Source of the DNA: Pseudonocardia sp. C8
GTDB taxonomy: Bacteria > Actinomycetota > Actinomycetes > Mycobacteriales > Pseudonocardiaceae
Length of the DNA stretch: 64,000 bases
Reading direction: 5' to 3'
NCBI RefSeq assembly: GCF_014267175.1
Contig: NZ_JACMTR010000002.1
Location: 4,179,501-4,243,500, forward strand
The position numbers and the translations under genes are program-made. The notes under the pieces are model-generated. The model was not told the DNA's origin. It did no database searches and was given only the letters and a program-made list of their open reading frames with translations. Shown here piece by piece: positions 37,028 through 45,712 of this stretch; positions within the stretch are counted from its first letter, which is position 1; each line of letters starts with the position of its first letter.

Positions 37028-38581
37028 TCAGCCCGGCGTTCCGCCACCGGTCCCCCGGAGCACCCGGCAGGCGAGCTGCACGACCAGGCGGTCGTCCGGG
37101 AGGGTCAGGTCCACCGCCAGCAGCTGTTGCGCCCGTTCGACGCGCTGGTTGACCGTGTTGCGGTGGATCCCCAGCGCGGTCGCCGCCGAGGTCGCCGACG
37201 ACTCGCGGTCCAGGTAGACGTGCAGGGTGTCCAGCAGGTCGGCGTGGTCGAGCAGCGGGGCGAGCAGCGTGCGGGCGTAGGAGCCGAAGGCGTCGGACTG
37301 GTGCCAGCGGGCCAGGTAGCGGCGCGCGCCCAGCCCGTCGACGTGCTCGACCCGGCCGGAGCGGGGCGTCACCCCGGCGAACAGGCTCGCTTCCCGGGCC
37401 TCCTGCAGGGTGCGGGCGACACCGTCGCGCCCCTCGTACGGGCGGCCGAGGCCGCCCACCAGCGGGATCTCGTCGTGCACCGCGTCGAGGGCCCGGGCGA
37501 CCGCCTCCCGGGCGAGCCGGTAGTCGGTGGACGGGGGTTCGGTGTCCGCGGTGATCCACCCGGCCCAGCCGTCGGCCCGCTCCGCCAGCGCTCCGGCGAC
37601 ACCCTCGGCGCGCAGCGCCCGGTCGAGCACGGCCGTCGCGGTGGGGTGCGGTGACCCCTCCCCGCCCAGCCGCAGGTAGAACCCGGTGTGCCAGCCGTCG
37701 AGCCGCCAGCCGGCGCGCAGCGCCCGCTCCACGGTGGGCCGGCCGACCGCCTGGCCGCCGTCCATCAACTCGGTCAGCAGGGTGCTGCGGTCCCGCGCGT
37801 CGCGCTCACCCTCGACGCGCTGGCGGGCGGTGAGCGCGGCGACCGCGAACGCGACGACCCGCAGCAGCTGCACGGCGCCGTCCAGCCAGGCGGGATGCGC
37901 GGGCGGCAACCCGGCGGCCAGCCACAGTTCGGGCCGGACGGGGTCGTCGAGGACGACCGGGACGAGGATCCGGTGGCCGCCGGGGATGTCGGCGACGTCG
38001 GGGTGCGGGACCAGCGGCCACCCGGTGACGTCCGTCCCGGCGTCGCCGGCGAGCACCGTGCGGTCCCGGCCCAGCAGCGCGACCGGCACGCCGAGGGCCT
38101 CCCGCACCGGTCGCAGGATCTGGTCGGCATCGGCCGGGGCGCCCGGCAGCCGCCGGGTCACCGCCACCAGCCGTTCGACGGCGAGGTGGCGTGGCTCGTC
38201 GACGTGCCGTGCGATCGCGCCGGCGACCCGCAGCGGGTCGGCGTCGGCCAGCGCGAGCAGGGGGACCGCCAGCCGGTCGGACATCCGGCGGGTCGAGCCC
38301 AGGATCCGCCCGCGGCCGACCGCGACCAGGCCGGCAACGCCGCGCCGGTGGGCCGCGCGCACCAAGACGTCCAGCTCGTAACCGGCGGGCGCGCGGAACG
38401 CGGTGACCACCAGGGTGCCGGTCCGGAGCCGGTCCGCGTCGCCGAGGGTGTGCACCAGCGCGACGTCGGCGATCTCCTGTTCGAGCCCCGCCGCGCCGGC
38501 GACGAGGTCCACACCGGCGAGTTCGGTGAGCCCCAGCAGGTGGGCCGGGCGCAGCCGCCGGCCCGCGTCCGGGGCGCTCAC
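37028..38581 (-). CDS. PucR-family regulator 2
   Basis: Protein of 517 aa. The GTG at 38581 overlaps the DUF917 stop (GTGA); reading frames open far upstream but only through the neighbouring gene. The PucR domain (RLRPAHLLGLTELAGVDLVAGA) starts the protein, and the HTH_30 domain ends it (SATSAATALGIHRNTVNQRVERAQQLL). It closes the minus-strand Mo-hydroxylase operon just as PucR 1 closes the plus-strand one. The two regulators are clearly diverged and presumably sense different ligands. Confidence 0.87.
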   Translation of the reverse strand: MSAPDAGRRLRPAHLLGLTELAGVDLVAGAAGLEQEIADVALVHTLGDADRLRTGTLVVTAFRAPAGYELDVLVRAAHRRGVAGLVAVGRGRILGSTRRMSDRLAVPLLALADADPLRVAGAIARHVDEPRHLAVERLVAVTRRLPGAPADADQILRPVREALGVPVALLGRDRTVLAGDAGTDVTGWPLVPHPDVADIPGGHRILVPVVLDDPVRPELWLAAGLPPAHPAWLDGAVQLLRVVAFAVAALTARQRVEGERDARDRSTLLTELMDGGQAVGRPTVERALRAGWRLDGWHTGFYLRLGGEGSPHPTATAVLDRALRAEGVAGALAERADGWAGWITADTEPPSTDYRLAREAVARALDAVHDEIPLVGGLGRPYEGRDGVARTLQEAREASLFAGVTPRSGRVEHVDGLGARRYLARWHQSDAFGSYARTLLAPLLDHADLLDTLHVYLDRESSATSAATALGIHRNTVNQRVERAQQLLAVDLTLPDDRLVVQLACRVLRGTGGGTPG

Positions 38582-39633
38582 CGGACGGTCCCGGGGACGG
38601 CGTAGTCGACGTCGTAGCTGAAGGCCCGCGGCCCGACCAGCCCCAGCCCGCGCCGGGTCCGCCACTGGGGCGCACCCGGCAGCGTCAGGACGTCCACCTC
38701 GAGCCCGAACCGGATCTCCTCGGTGGTGAGCGACCGGCCCCGTTCCCGGGCCAGGAGGCAGATCAGGTCCGGGACGGCGGCCCGGACCTCGCCGTCCTCC
38801 AGCAGCAGCAGGTTCTCGTTCTGGAACTCCAGCCGCGCGGTGCGCCCGTCGCCGTCCAGGCTCTCCAGGACGGCGCTGCCCATGCCGAACCGCCGCCCCG
38901 CCGACCGTTCCACCTCGACGATCCGGGCCCGCAGCAGGGTGCGGCCGCCGTACTCGGCGAGCATCCCGGCCCGGTCGCCCGCATCGAGCCGGCGGCCGAT
39001 GTCCAGTGCACGCGAGATGCTGCGGCGGATCGCCGTCTCCGCGAGGGCGCCGGCACGCTGCGGGGCGAGCGCGATGAGCCCCCAGCCGCCGAGCGTCACG
39101 ACGGCGGCCCGGGTCAGCCGCTCGGCCACGAGACCGTCGACGCCGTCGATCACGAGCACCGCACCCTTCTCGTCGGCCACCACCACCGGGACGATCGGGC
39201 TGCCGTGCAGGTAGAACGTCGTCTGCTCCAGCTCGGGGAACGCCCGGCCCATGCCGTCGGCGTCCACGAGCGGCAGCCGCAGCGTCGCGGCTGCCATCGC
39301 GGCGAGCAGCGCGTTCACCCCGGCCGCCTCGAACCCCACGACCGCGGTGCACGCGACACCGGTGTGCCGTTCCAGCGCGGCGACCGCCCGGGCGAACTCG
39401 CGGCCGCCGGCCGGCTTCTCCTCGAACACGGTGACCGAGCCGACGAGGCCCACCGGGACGGCGTGGGCGTCGGCGGGCAGCTCCGCCGGGGAGACGACGC
39501 GGACGGGCCCGCCCCGCTCGAGCTGGTGCCGCAGCAACGACGCGGCCGCCCGCGTGCTGCCTCCGCCACCGGATCCCATCAGCGCGGCGCCCCGCGCCAG
39601 CGACCCGACGTCGTCGGCCGTGAGCTCCCACAC
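38578..39633 (-). CDS. DUF917 protein, copy 2
   Basis: Protein of 351 aa with the same landmarks as copy 1: AALMGSGGGGSTR, LVDADGMGRAFPELEQTTF and ARLEFQNENLLLLEDGE. I chose the GTG at 39633, 20 bases after the 2Fe-2S gene stop; its ribosome site is weak, so an earlier start is possible. It follows the 2Fe-2S gene here, whereas copy 1 precedes the FAD gene in its operon. There is no HyuA partner in this operon. The role is as uncertain as for copy 1. Confidence 0.8.
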   Translation of the reverse strand: MWELTADDVGSLARGAALMGSGGGGSTRAAASLLRHQLERGGPVRVVSPAELPADAHAVPVGLVGSVTVFEEKPAGGREFARAVAALERHTGVACTAVVGFEAAGVNALLAAMAAATLRLPLVDADGMGRAFPELEQTTFYLHGSPIVPVVVADEKGAVLVIDGVDGLVAERLTRAAVVTLGGWGLIALAPQRAGALAETAIRRSISRALDIGRRLDAGDRAGMLAEYGGRTLLRARIVEVERSAGRRFGMGSAVLESLDGDGRTARLEFQNENLLLLEDGEVRAAVPDLICLLARERGRSLTTEEIRFGLEVDVLTLPGAPQWRTRRGLGLVGPRAFSYDVDYAVPGTVR

Positions 39634-39653
39634 GACCCCGAACGGTAGCCCGG

Positions 39654-40148
39654 TCAGCCCGTGGCGTGGCCGTTCGTCTCCGCGCGCAGCACCGCGGCCG
39701 CCTCCCTGACCGCGTCGACGATGAACTGGTAGCCGGTGCAGCGGCAGATGTTGCCGGACAGCCCCTCGCGGATCTCCTCGTCGCTCGGGTCCGGGTTGTC
39801 GGCGAGCAGCTCCTGGACGGTGAGCAGGATGCCGGGGGTGCAGAACCCGCACTGCAGACCGTGGTGCTTCCAGAAGGCCTCCTGCAGCGGGTGCAGCCGC
39901 GTGCCGTCGGCCAGGCCCTCGACCGTGCCGATGTCGGTCCCGTCGGCCTGCACGGCGAGGGTGCAGCACGAGCGTGCCGTGCGACCGTCCAGCACGACCG
40001 TGCACGCGCCGCACACCCCGTGCTCGCAGCCGACGCGGACGCCGGCCAGCGCGCAGTCCTTGCGGAGGAAGTCCGACAGCGTCCGCCGCGGCTCGACGTG
40101 CGCGGTCCGCGGCACGCCGTTGACCCGGACCGTGATCTCCGTGCTCAT
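39654..40148 (-). CDS. molybdenum hydroxylase, 2Fe-2S subunit, copy 2
   Basis: Protein of 164 aa with both cluster sites complete: CEHGVCGACTV with RSCCTL for the first, CGFCTPG and CRCTGY for the second. It starts with ATG overlapping the FAD gene stop. It shares the operon order Mo, FAD, 2Fe-2S, DUF917, PucR on the minus strand. Confidence 0.92.
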   Translation of the reverse strand: MSTEITVRVNGVPRTAHVEPRRTLSDFLRKDCALAGVRVGCEHGVCGACTVVLDGRTARSCCTLAVQADGTDIGTVEGLADGTRLHPLQEAFWKHHGLQCGFCTPGILLTVQELLADNPDPSDEEIREGLSGNICRCTGYQFIVDAVREAAAVLRAETNGHATG

Positions 40149-41029
40149 GCTGCGGTGCTCCTCTCGGCCCGCGCGGCGGTCGCCTGCTCGAGACAGCGGC
40201 GGGTGAGCACCGCCGCGATGCGGCGCCGGTAGTCGGCGGGTGCGTGGATGTCGTCGGTCGGACGGGTGGCGGCCGCGACGGCGTCCGCCGCGGCCACCAG
40301 GAGGTCGGGGGTCGGTGGCCGGCCCGCCAGCAGCTCCTCCGCCGCGGCCGCCCGCACCGGCACCTGGTCGGCCCCGGCGACCGCGATGCGGGCGGACCGG
40401 ATCCGCGCCGAGTCGTCCAGCTCGACCGCGGCGAACACGGCGACGATCGCGAAGTCGCCGTGCCTGCGGGCGAACTCCTGCACCGCGACCCGCACCCCGG
40501 CCGGCTGGGCCGGGAGCCGGACCGCGGTGAGGACCTCGCCCGGTTCGAGCGCGGTGTCGAGGAAGCCACGGAAGAAGTCGGCCGCGGCGATCGTGCGCCG
40601 CCCGCCCGGCCCGGTGGCGACGAGCTCGCCGTCCAGTGCCCGCAGGACCGCGGGCAGCTCGGCGGCGGGGTCGGCGTGCGCCGCGCTGCCGCCGATCGTG
40701 CCGCGGTTGCGGATCGTGACGTGCCCGACGTGGCGCAGCGCGGCCGGGAGCAGCGGCACGCGCCCGGCCACCAGGTCCGCGGTCTCCACCGTCCGCGCGC
40801 GGGTCATCGCCCCGATCTCCAGGTGGGCGCCGTCGGCCCGCAGGTAGGACAGCTCGTCCAGGCCGGCCAGGTCGACCAGCACGGTGGGCTGGGCGAGGCG
40901 CATCGCCAGCAGCGGCACCAGGCTCTGACCGCCCGCCAGGACCTTGGCGTCCCCGTCGTGCTCCGCGAGCACCGCCACGGCGTGGTCGAGGCTCGTGGCA
41001 CGGACGTAGTCGAACGCGGTCGGCTTCAT
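40145..41029 (-). CDS. molybdenum hydroxylase, FAD-binding subunit, copy 2
   Basis: Protein of 294 aa. Unlike copy 1 it has the standard loops: LAGGQSLVPLLAMRL and TIGGSAAHADPAAELP. The C-terminal CO_deh_flav_C domain is at about 175-280. The ATG overlaps the large-subunit stop (ATGA), and its stop overlaps the 2Fe-2S start. It forms the FAD subunit of a heterotrimer with its neighbours. Confidence 0.9.
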   Translation of the reverse strand: MKPTAFDYVRATSLDHAVAVLAEHDGDAKVLAGGQSLVPLLAMRLAQPTVLVDLAGLDELSYLRADGAHLEIGAMTRARTVETADLVAGRVPLLPAALRHVGHVTIRNRGTIGGSAAHADPAAELPAVLRALDGELVATGPGGRRTIAAADFFRGFLDTALEPGEVLTAVRLPAQPAGVRVAVQEFARRHGDFAIVAVFAAVELDDSARIRSARIAVAGADQVPVRAAAAEELLAGRPPTPDLLVAAADAVAAATRPTDDIHAPADYRRRIAAVLTRRCLEQATAARAERSTAA

Positions 41030-43428
41030 GCCCGCTCCTCCGGCTCGGTGCGGTGACGTTCCGGCGCGGCGTCGATCAGCGCCAGCAGCCGCGGTGGCGT
41101 CACGGGGATCTGGCGGATGTCGATATCGAGATCGTCGAGGGCGTGCTCGATCGCGGCGGTGATCGCCGCGGCTCCGCCGATGGCGCCGCCCTCCCCCATG
41201 CCCTTGAAGCCGCCCGGGATGTGGTCGGCGGCCGTGGTGAGGTGCAGGGTCTCGAACGGCGGGATCTCCGTCGCCGTCGGGAGCAGGTAGTCCATGAACG
41301 TCGTGGTGAGCGGCTGCCCGTCGGGGCCGTAGACGATCTCCTCGTAGAGCGCGCCGCCGATGGCCTGCGCGGCACCCCCGTGCAGCTGCCCGTCGACGAT
41401 CGTGGGGTTGATGACCGTCCCGCAGTCGTGGGCGATGAGGTAGTCGAGCAGCCGCACGCCGCCGGTCTCCCGGTCGACCTCGGCGAGCACGGCCGTCGTC
41501 CCGTAGGAGAACGCCACGTTGTCCGGATCGAGGACGTCGCGTTCCTCCAGCGTGGGCGTCTCGCCCTCTGGCAGCCGACCGGCGAGCCGGCGGTACGTCG
41601 CGTCACCGACGTCGCGCATGGTCACCGACGGCCCGCTCGCCGCGCCGGCCACCGAGATCCGCCCGTCGGAGACGACCAGGTCGTCGGGGGAGGCCTCGAG
41701 GAGCTCCGCCGCGATGCGCAGCACCTTCTCCCGCAGCCGGGTGCTGGCCCGCAGCAGGGCGCCACCGCCCAGTGCCGCCCCGCGGCTGGCGCCGGTCCCG
41801 TACCCGGTGAACGGGCAGTTCTCGGTGTCGCCGGTGAGCACGGTGACGGTGTCGAGCGGCACGCCGAGGGTCTGGGCGGCGACCTGGGCCAGCGCGGTCT
41901 GCACCCCCTGGCCCATCGCGGAGATCCCGGAGCGGACCGTGACCCCGCCGGTGGAGTCGATCCGCACGACCTCCTCGTCGAACGAGCCGTGCTGCAGGCC
42001 CGCCTGGTTCATGATGCGGGTCGGACCGAGCGCGGTGATCTCGATGTGGAACGAGTAGCCGACGCCGAGCGAGCGCCCCTGCTCGGCCGCGGAGGTGCGA
42101 CGCTTCGCCCAGTCCCGGTCGGCGACGGCCCGTTCGGCCGCCGCGAGGCACGCCTCGTAGTTGCCGTTGTCGTAGAAGAACACCGGGCTGACGTACGGGA
42201 AGGCGTCCGGCGCGATGAGGTTGCGCCGGCGTACCTCGTTGGGCGGCAGACCGAGGCGGCGGGCGAGCTTCTCCACCATCCGCTCGTGGACGAAGTTCGC
42301 CTTGGGCTGGCCCCATCCCCGGTAGGAGCCGTACGGCGACCGGTTGGTGACGACCCCCACCACCGTGCCCTCGACGTTCGCGATGTCGTAGGGGCCGGCC
42401 AGCAGTGCCATGGTCAGCCAGCACGGGCCGATGCCGACGGTGGCGAGCTGCCCGCCGAGGACGGCGTACACGGTGCCGCGCAGGCCGGTGATGGTGCCGT
42501 CGGCCGATGCGGCCAGCTCGACCTCGATGCGCTGCTCACGCGAGTGGGCGTTCGCGACGAAGCTCTCCAGGCGGTCCTCGATGATCTTCACCGGGCGTCC
42601 GGTGCGCTTCGACAGCAGCGCGGCGACGACCTCCTCGCCGTAGAAGTCGAACTTGTTGCCGAACCCGCCGCCCACGTCGGGCGTCCGCACCCGGATGTGG
42701 TCGACGGGCAGCCCGAGCACGTCGCCGAGCAGGTCGCGTGCCAGGTTCGGCGACTGCGTGGACAGCCATACCTCGAGCTTGTCGGTGAACGGATCCCAGG
42801 TGGCGACCACGCCGCGGGTCTCCAGCGGTGTGCCCATCTGGCGTCCGTAGTCGAACGTGTCCGAGACGACCACGTCGGCCTCGGCGAACGCGGCGGCCAC
42901 GTCGCCCTTCGGGATCGTCTGCCGGCAGCTGACGTTGTCCGGCCAGTCCTCGTAGAGCCGCGGCGCGCCGTCGGCCATCGCCTCGTCGAGGGTGGTCACC
43001 GCGGGCAGCACCTCGTAGTCGACCTCGATGAGCCCGAGCGCGTCCTCGGCGACGTACCGGTCCACGGCCGCGACCGCGGCCACCCCCTGCCCGACGTAGC
43101 GGACCTTGTCGACGGCGAGGGCGTACTGGTCGGTCATCCGCTGGTCCGGGATCATCCGCCAGACCACGGGTTGCGGTGCGGCGCAGGCCTCGTGGACCTC
43201 GGCCCCCGTGATCACTGCGAGCACGCCGGGATGCTCGAGTGCCGCGCTCACGTCGATCCCGCGGATGCGGGCGTGCGGGTGCGGGCTGCGCAGGACGGCG
43301 GCCTCCACCATTCCGGGCAGCACGACGTCGTCGACGTACTGCGACCGTCCGGTCAGCAGTCGGGGGTCCTCCTTGCGGCGCACCCGTGCGCCGATCAGGC
43401 CCGGTGGTACGTGTTGCTGGGTGGTCAC
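41026..43428 (-). CDS. molybdenum hydroxylase, molybdopterin subunit, copy 2
   Basis: Protein of 800 aa from the GTG at 43428. An ATG two codons earlier (43434) touches the GGAGGG ribosome site (43435-43440), which is too close, while the GTG has a proper 6-base gap. Motifs are [22 protein letters not shown] at the start, [16 protein letters not shown] for the pterin loop, [14 protein letters not shown] and [11 protein letters not shown] with the catalytic Glu. It resembles aerobic CO dehydrogenase form-II relatives, but the CSFR active-site loop is missing, so an organic substrate is expected. It is the first gene of a five-gene minus-strand operon. Confidence 0.88.
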   Translation of the reverse strand: MTTQQHVPPGLIGARVRRKEDPRLLTGRSQYVDDVVLPGMVEAAVLRSPHPHARIRGIDVSAALEHPGVLAVITGAEVHEACAAPQPVVWRMIPDQRMTDQYALAVDKVRYVGQGVAAVAAVDRYVAEDALGLIEVDYEVLPAVTTLDEAMADGAPRLYEDWPDNVSCRQTIPKGDVAAAFAEADVVVSDTFDYGRQMGTPLETRGVVATWDPFTDKLEVWLSTQSPNLARDLLGDVLGLPVDHIRVRTPDVGGGFGNKFDFYGEEVVAALLSKRTGRPVKIIEDRLESFVANAHSREQRIEVELAASADGTITGLRGTVYAVLGGQLATVGIGPCWLTMALLAGPYDIANVEGTVVGVVTNRSPYGSYRGWGQPKANFVHERMVEKLARRLGLPPNEVRRRNLIAPDAFPYVSPVFFYDNGNYEACLAAAERAVADRDWAKRRTSAAEQGRSLGVGYSFHIEITALGPTRIMNQAGLQHGSFDEEVVRIDSTGGVTVRSGISAMGQGVQTALAQVAAQTLGVPLDTVTVLTGDTENCPFTGYGTGASRGAALGGGALLRASTRLREKVLRIAAELLEASPDDLVVSDGRISVAGAASGPSVTMRDVGDATYRRLAGRLPEGETPTLEERDVLDPDNVAFSYGTTAVLAEVDRETGGVRLLDYLIAHDCGTVINPTIVDGQLHGGAAQAIGGALYEEIVYGPDGQPLTTTFMDYLLPTATEIPPFETLHLTTAADHIPGGFKGMGEGGAIGGAAAITAAIEHALDDLDIDIRQIPVTPPRLLALIDAAPERHRTEPEERA

Positions 43429-43550
43429 GACCATCCCTCCGGTGGTGGGGCACCCGGCGGGGCCGGGACGTGCGACGTCAAGATCGGTCGTCGCCAGCGT
43501 CGGGGCCCGGCCCGCCGGCGTCCATTGGCAGATCTGGAGAACTCGGGTGC

Positions 43551-43563
43551 GTGACTTCGTCAC
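43551..43563. promoter_or_regulatory. palindrome GTGAC-TTC-GTCAC in a divergent promoter region
   Basis: A perfect 5-base inverted repeat lies between the Mo-hydroxylase operon (minus) and the F420 oxidoreductase operon (plus). It is placed to control either side. No neighbouring regulator can be matched to it by sequence alone. Confidence 0.4.
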
Positions 43564-43638
43564 CTCCGGCAGTTGCTCCGTCCGGACGCCCGGACGAAGA
43601 CTCGTGCCGAGAACTGTTGGGCGACCCCGGGAGAGTCC

Positions 43639-44637
43639 GTGTCCGATTCCGTGCCGGTCGGCGTGTTCATCGCGACGTCCACCCCACCGGAGCAGATCGC
43701 GCCGCTCGCCGCGGCCGCCGAAGACCTCGGTTACTCCGAGGTGTGGGTGGCCGAGGACTACTTCTGCTACGGCGGGTTCACCGGGGCGGCCCTCGCCCTG
43801 GGGGCGACACGGACCGTCACGGTGGGCCTCGGCGTCGTCGCCTCGGTCGTCCGCCATCCCGCCGTGACCGCGATGGAGATCGCGACCCTCGCCCGAGCCC
43901 ACCCCGGACGGTTCCTGCCCGGGATCGGGCACGGCGTCCCCGTCTGGACCGACCAGATGGCGCTCACGGCGCGCTCGCCGCTCGCCGCCCTCACCGAGTG
44001 CGTGAACGGCGTCCGCACGCTGCTCGCCGGCGACACGGTGGACGCCGAGGGGAAGCAGTTCACCTTCCGCTCCGTCGCCGCGACACACCGGCCGGACGAG
44101 GACGTTCCCCTCCTCACCGGCGTGCTCGGGCCGAGGTCGCTGAAGCTCTCGGGGCGGATCGCGGACGGCACCGTGATGAGCGTCCTGGCCGGCACGAAGT
44201 ACCTCGAGTCCGCGTGGGGCCACATCCGGGAGGGCATGGCCGAATCCGGCCGCACCGAGCACCTGGTCCCGACGTTCGCGTTGTTCAGCGTCGCCGAGGA
44301 CGGGAAGGCGGCCAGGGCCGCCGTCCGGCCCGCGCTGGCGTCGTACCTGGTGGCCGTGGGGCCGCACAACGCGCTCACGGCGCCGTACGGGTACAACGAC
44401 CAGCTCGCCGAGCTGATCGGCGCGGGCCGCGGCGCGGACCACGTCGCGCGGGAGATGCCCGAGGAGTGGGTGGACGAGCTCGCGGTGGCGGGGGACCCCG
44501 GCGAGGTCGCCGACCGGATCTCCGCGCTCGGCGCAGCCGGCGCGACGAGCGTCGTGCTCTCGCCGGTCAACGCGGCGACCGCGCTGGACGAGCTGACGCT
44601 GCTCGCGACCGCCGTACCGCGGCTGACGAACGCATGA
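43639..44637 (+). CDS. LLM-class, F420-dependent oxidoreductase
   Basis: Protein of 332 aa. I chose the GTG at 43639, which follows GGGAGAG; the frame is open for 22 codons before it. The TIM barrel of the luciferase-like family is visible ([16 protein letters not shown], then [24 protein letters not shown] and RFLPGIGHG), with a C-terminal motif [11 protein letters not shown] typical of F420-dependent members. It reduces or oxidises an organic substrate with F420. Its stop overlaps the start of an F420 glucose-6-phosphate dehydrogenase, which would resupply F420H2. The substrate is unknown. Confidence 0.8.
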   Translation: MSDSVPVGVFIATSTPPEQIAPLAAAAEDLGYSEVWVAEDYFCYGGFTGAALALGATRTVTVGLGVVASVVRHPAVTAMEIATLARAHPGRFLPGIGHGVPVWTDQMALTARSPLAALTECVNGVRTLLAGDTVDAEGKQFTFRSVAATHRPDEDVPLLTGVLGPRSLKLSGRIADGTVMSVLAGTKYLESAWGHIREGMAESGRTEHLVPTFALFSVAEDGKAARAAVRPALASYLVAVGPHNALTAPYGYNDQLAELIGAGRGADHVAREMPEEWVDELAVAGDPGEVADRISALGAAGATSVVLSPVNAATALDELTLLATAVPRLTNA

Positions 44638-45659
44638 CCGGACCGGGTTCCCCGCCGCTGCGGATCGGGTACAAGGCCTCGGCCGAGCAGTTCGGTCCGC
44701 GCGACCTCGTCGAGTTCGCCGTCCGGGCGGAGCACGCCGGGCTCGACTCCGCCGTGATCTCCGACCACTTCCTGCCCTGGCGGAACACCGGTGGGCACGC
44801 TCCGTTCTCGCTGGCCTGGATGGCGGCGGCCGGCGAGCGCACCTCCCGGATCCGGATCGGCACCAGCGTGCTCACGCCGACGTTCCGGTACAACCCCGCG
44901 GTGATCGCCCAGGCGTTCGCCACGCTGGCGGTGCTGCACGGCGACCGGGTGATGCTCGGGATCGGCACCGGCGAGGCCCTCAACGAGATCGCGGTGTCCG
45001 GGCGGGAATGGCCGGAGTTCCGGGAGCGCTTCGCCCGGCTGCGCGAGGCCGTCGACCTCATGCGGCTGCTGTGGACCCGCGACGAGGTCGACTTCGACGG
45101 CCGGTACTACCGCACGGTCGGCGCGACCGTCCACGACCGGCCCCGGCACCCGGTCCCGGTCTACATCGCCGCTGGGGGGCCGGTGGTCGCGAAGTACGCC
45201 GGCCGCGCCGGTGACGGGTTCATCTGCACCTCGGGCAAGGGCATGGAGCTGTACACCGACGCGCTGATGCCCGCCGTCGCCGAGGGCGCCGCCGCCGCGG
45301 GCCGCAGCCCGGACGACCTCGACCGAATGATCGAGATCAAGCTGTCCTACGACCGCGACCCGGACCGGGCGCTGGAGAACTGCCGGTTCTGGGCGCCACT
45401 GTCGCTGTCGGCGGAGCAGAAGCACAGCGTCAGCAGCTCACGGGAGATGGAACGGCTCGCCGACGCGCTGCCGATCGAGCAGGTGACCCGGCGGTGGATC
45501 GTCGCCGCCGACCCCGACGAGGCCGTCGCGCAGATCAAGCCCTACGTCGACGCCGGCCTCAACCACCTCGTGTTCCACGGGCCCGGCCACGACCAGGTGC
45601 GGTTCCTCGACCAGTTCGCCGAGGACGTCCTCCCCCGCCTCCGCGCCCTCGCCGGGTGA
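44634..45659 (+). CDS. fgd: F420-dependent glucose-6-phosphate dehydrogenase
   Basis: Protein of 341 aa that resembles mycobacterial FGD1 closely along its length: [98 protein letters not shown] and [17 protein letters not shown]. The residues used in FGD1 for the sugar phosphate (the lysine and histidines in those blocks) are present. It oxidises glucose 6-phosphate to the lactone and reduces F420. The ATG overlaps the preceding oxidoreductase stop, so the pair is a self-supplying F420 unit. Confidence 0.93.
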   Translation: MTGPGSPPLRIGYKASAEQFGPRDLVEFAVRAEHAGLDSAVISDHFLPWRNTGGHAPFSLAWMAAAGERTSRIRIGTSVLTPTFRYNPAVIAQAFATLAVLHGDRVMLGIGTGEALNEIAVSGREWPEFRERFARLREAVDLMRLLWTRDEVDFDGRYYRTVGATVHDRPRHPVPVYIAAGGPVVAKYAGRAGDGFICTSGKGMELYTDALMPAVAEGAAAAGRSPDDLDRMIEIKLSYDRDPDRALENCRFWAPLSLSAEQKHSVSSSREMERLADALPIEQVTRRWIVAADPDEAVAQIKPYVDAGLNHLVFHGPGHDQVRFLDQFAEDVLPRLRALAG

Positions 45660-45671
45660 CCGCCGGGCGGC

Positions 45672-45695
45672 GGGGTCCCGGTCGACGGCGACCCC
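45672..45695. terminator. hairpin between convergent fgd and LuxR genes
   Basis: Arms GGGGTC and GACCCC flank 12 bases, starting 13 bases after the fgd stop. It fills the short convergent gap and may serve both genes. Confidence 0.45.
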
Positions 45696-45712
45696 TGCGG
45701 TGCCGGTCTCGC

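Noticed and set aside
41026..43428. Aerobic carbon monoxide dehydrogenase
   Set aside because: The subunit order and size fit the family, but the CO-specific CSFR active-site loop is not present and no CoxD/E/F maturation genes are adjacent.
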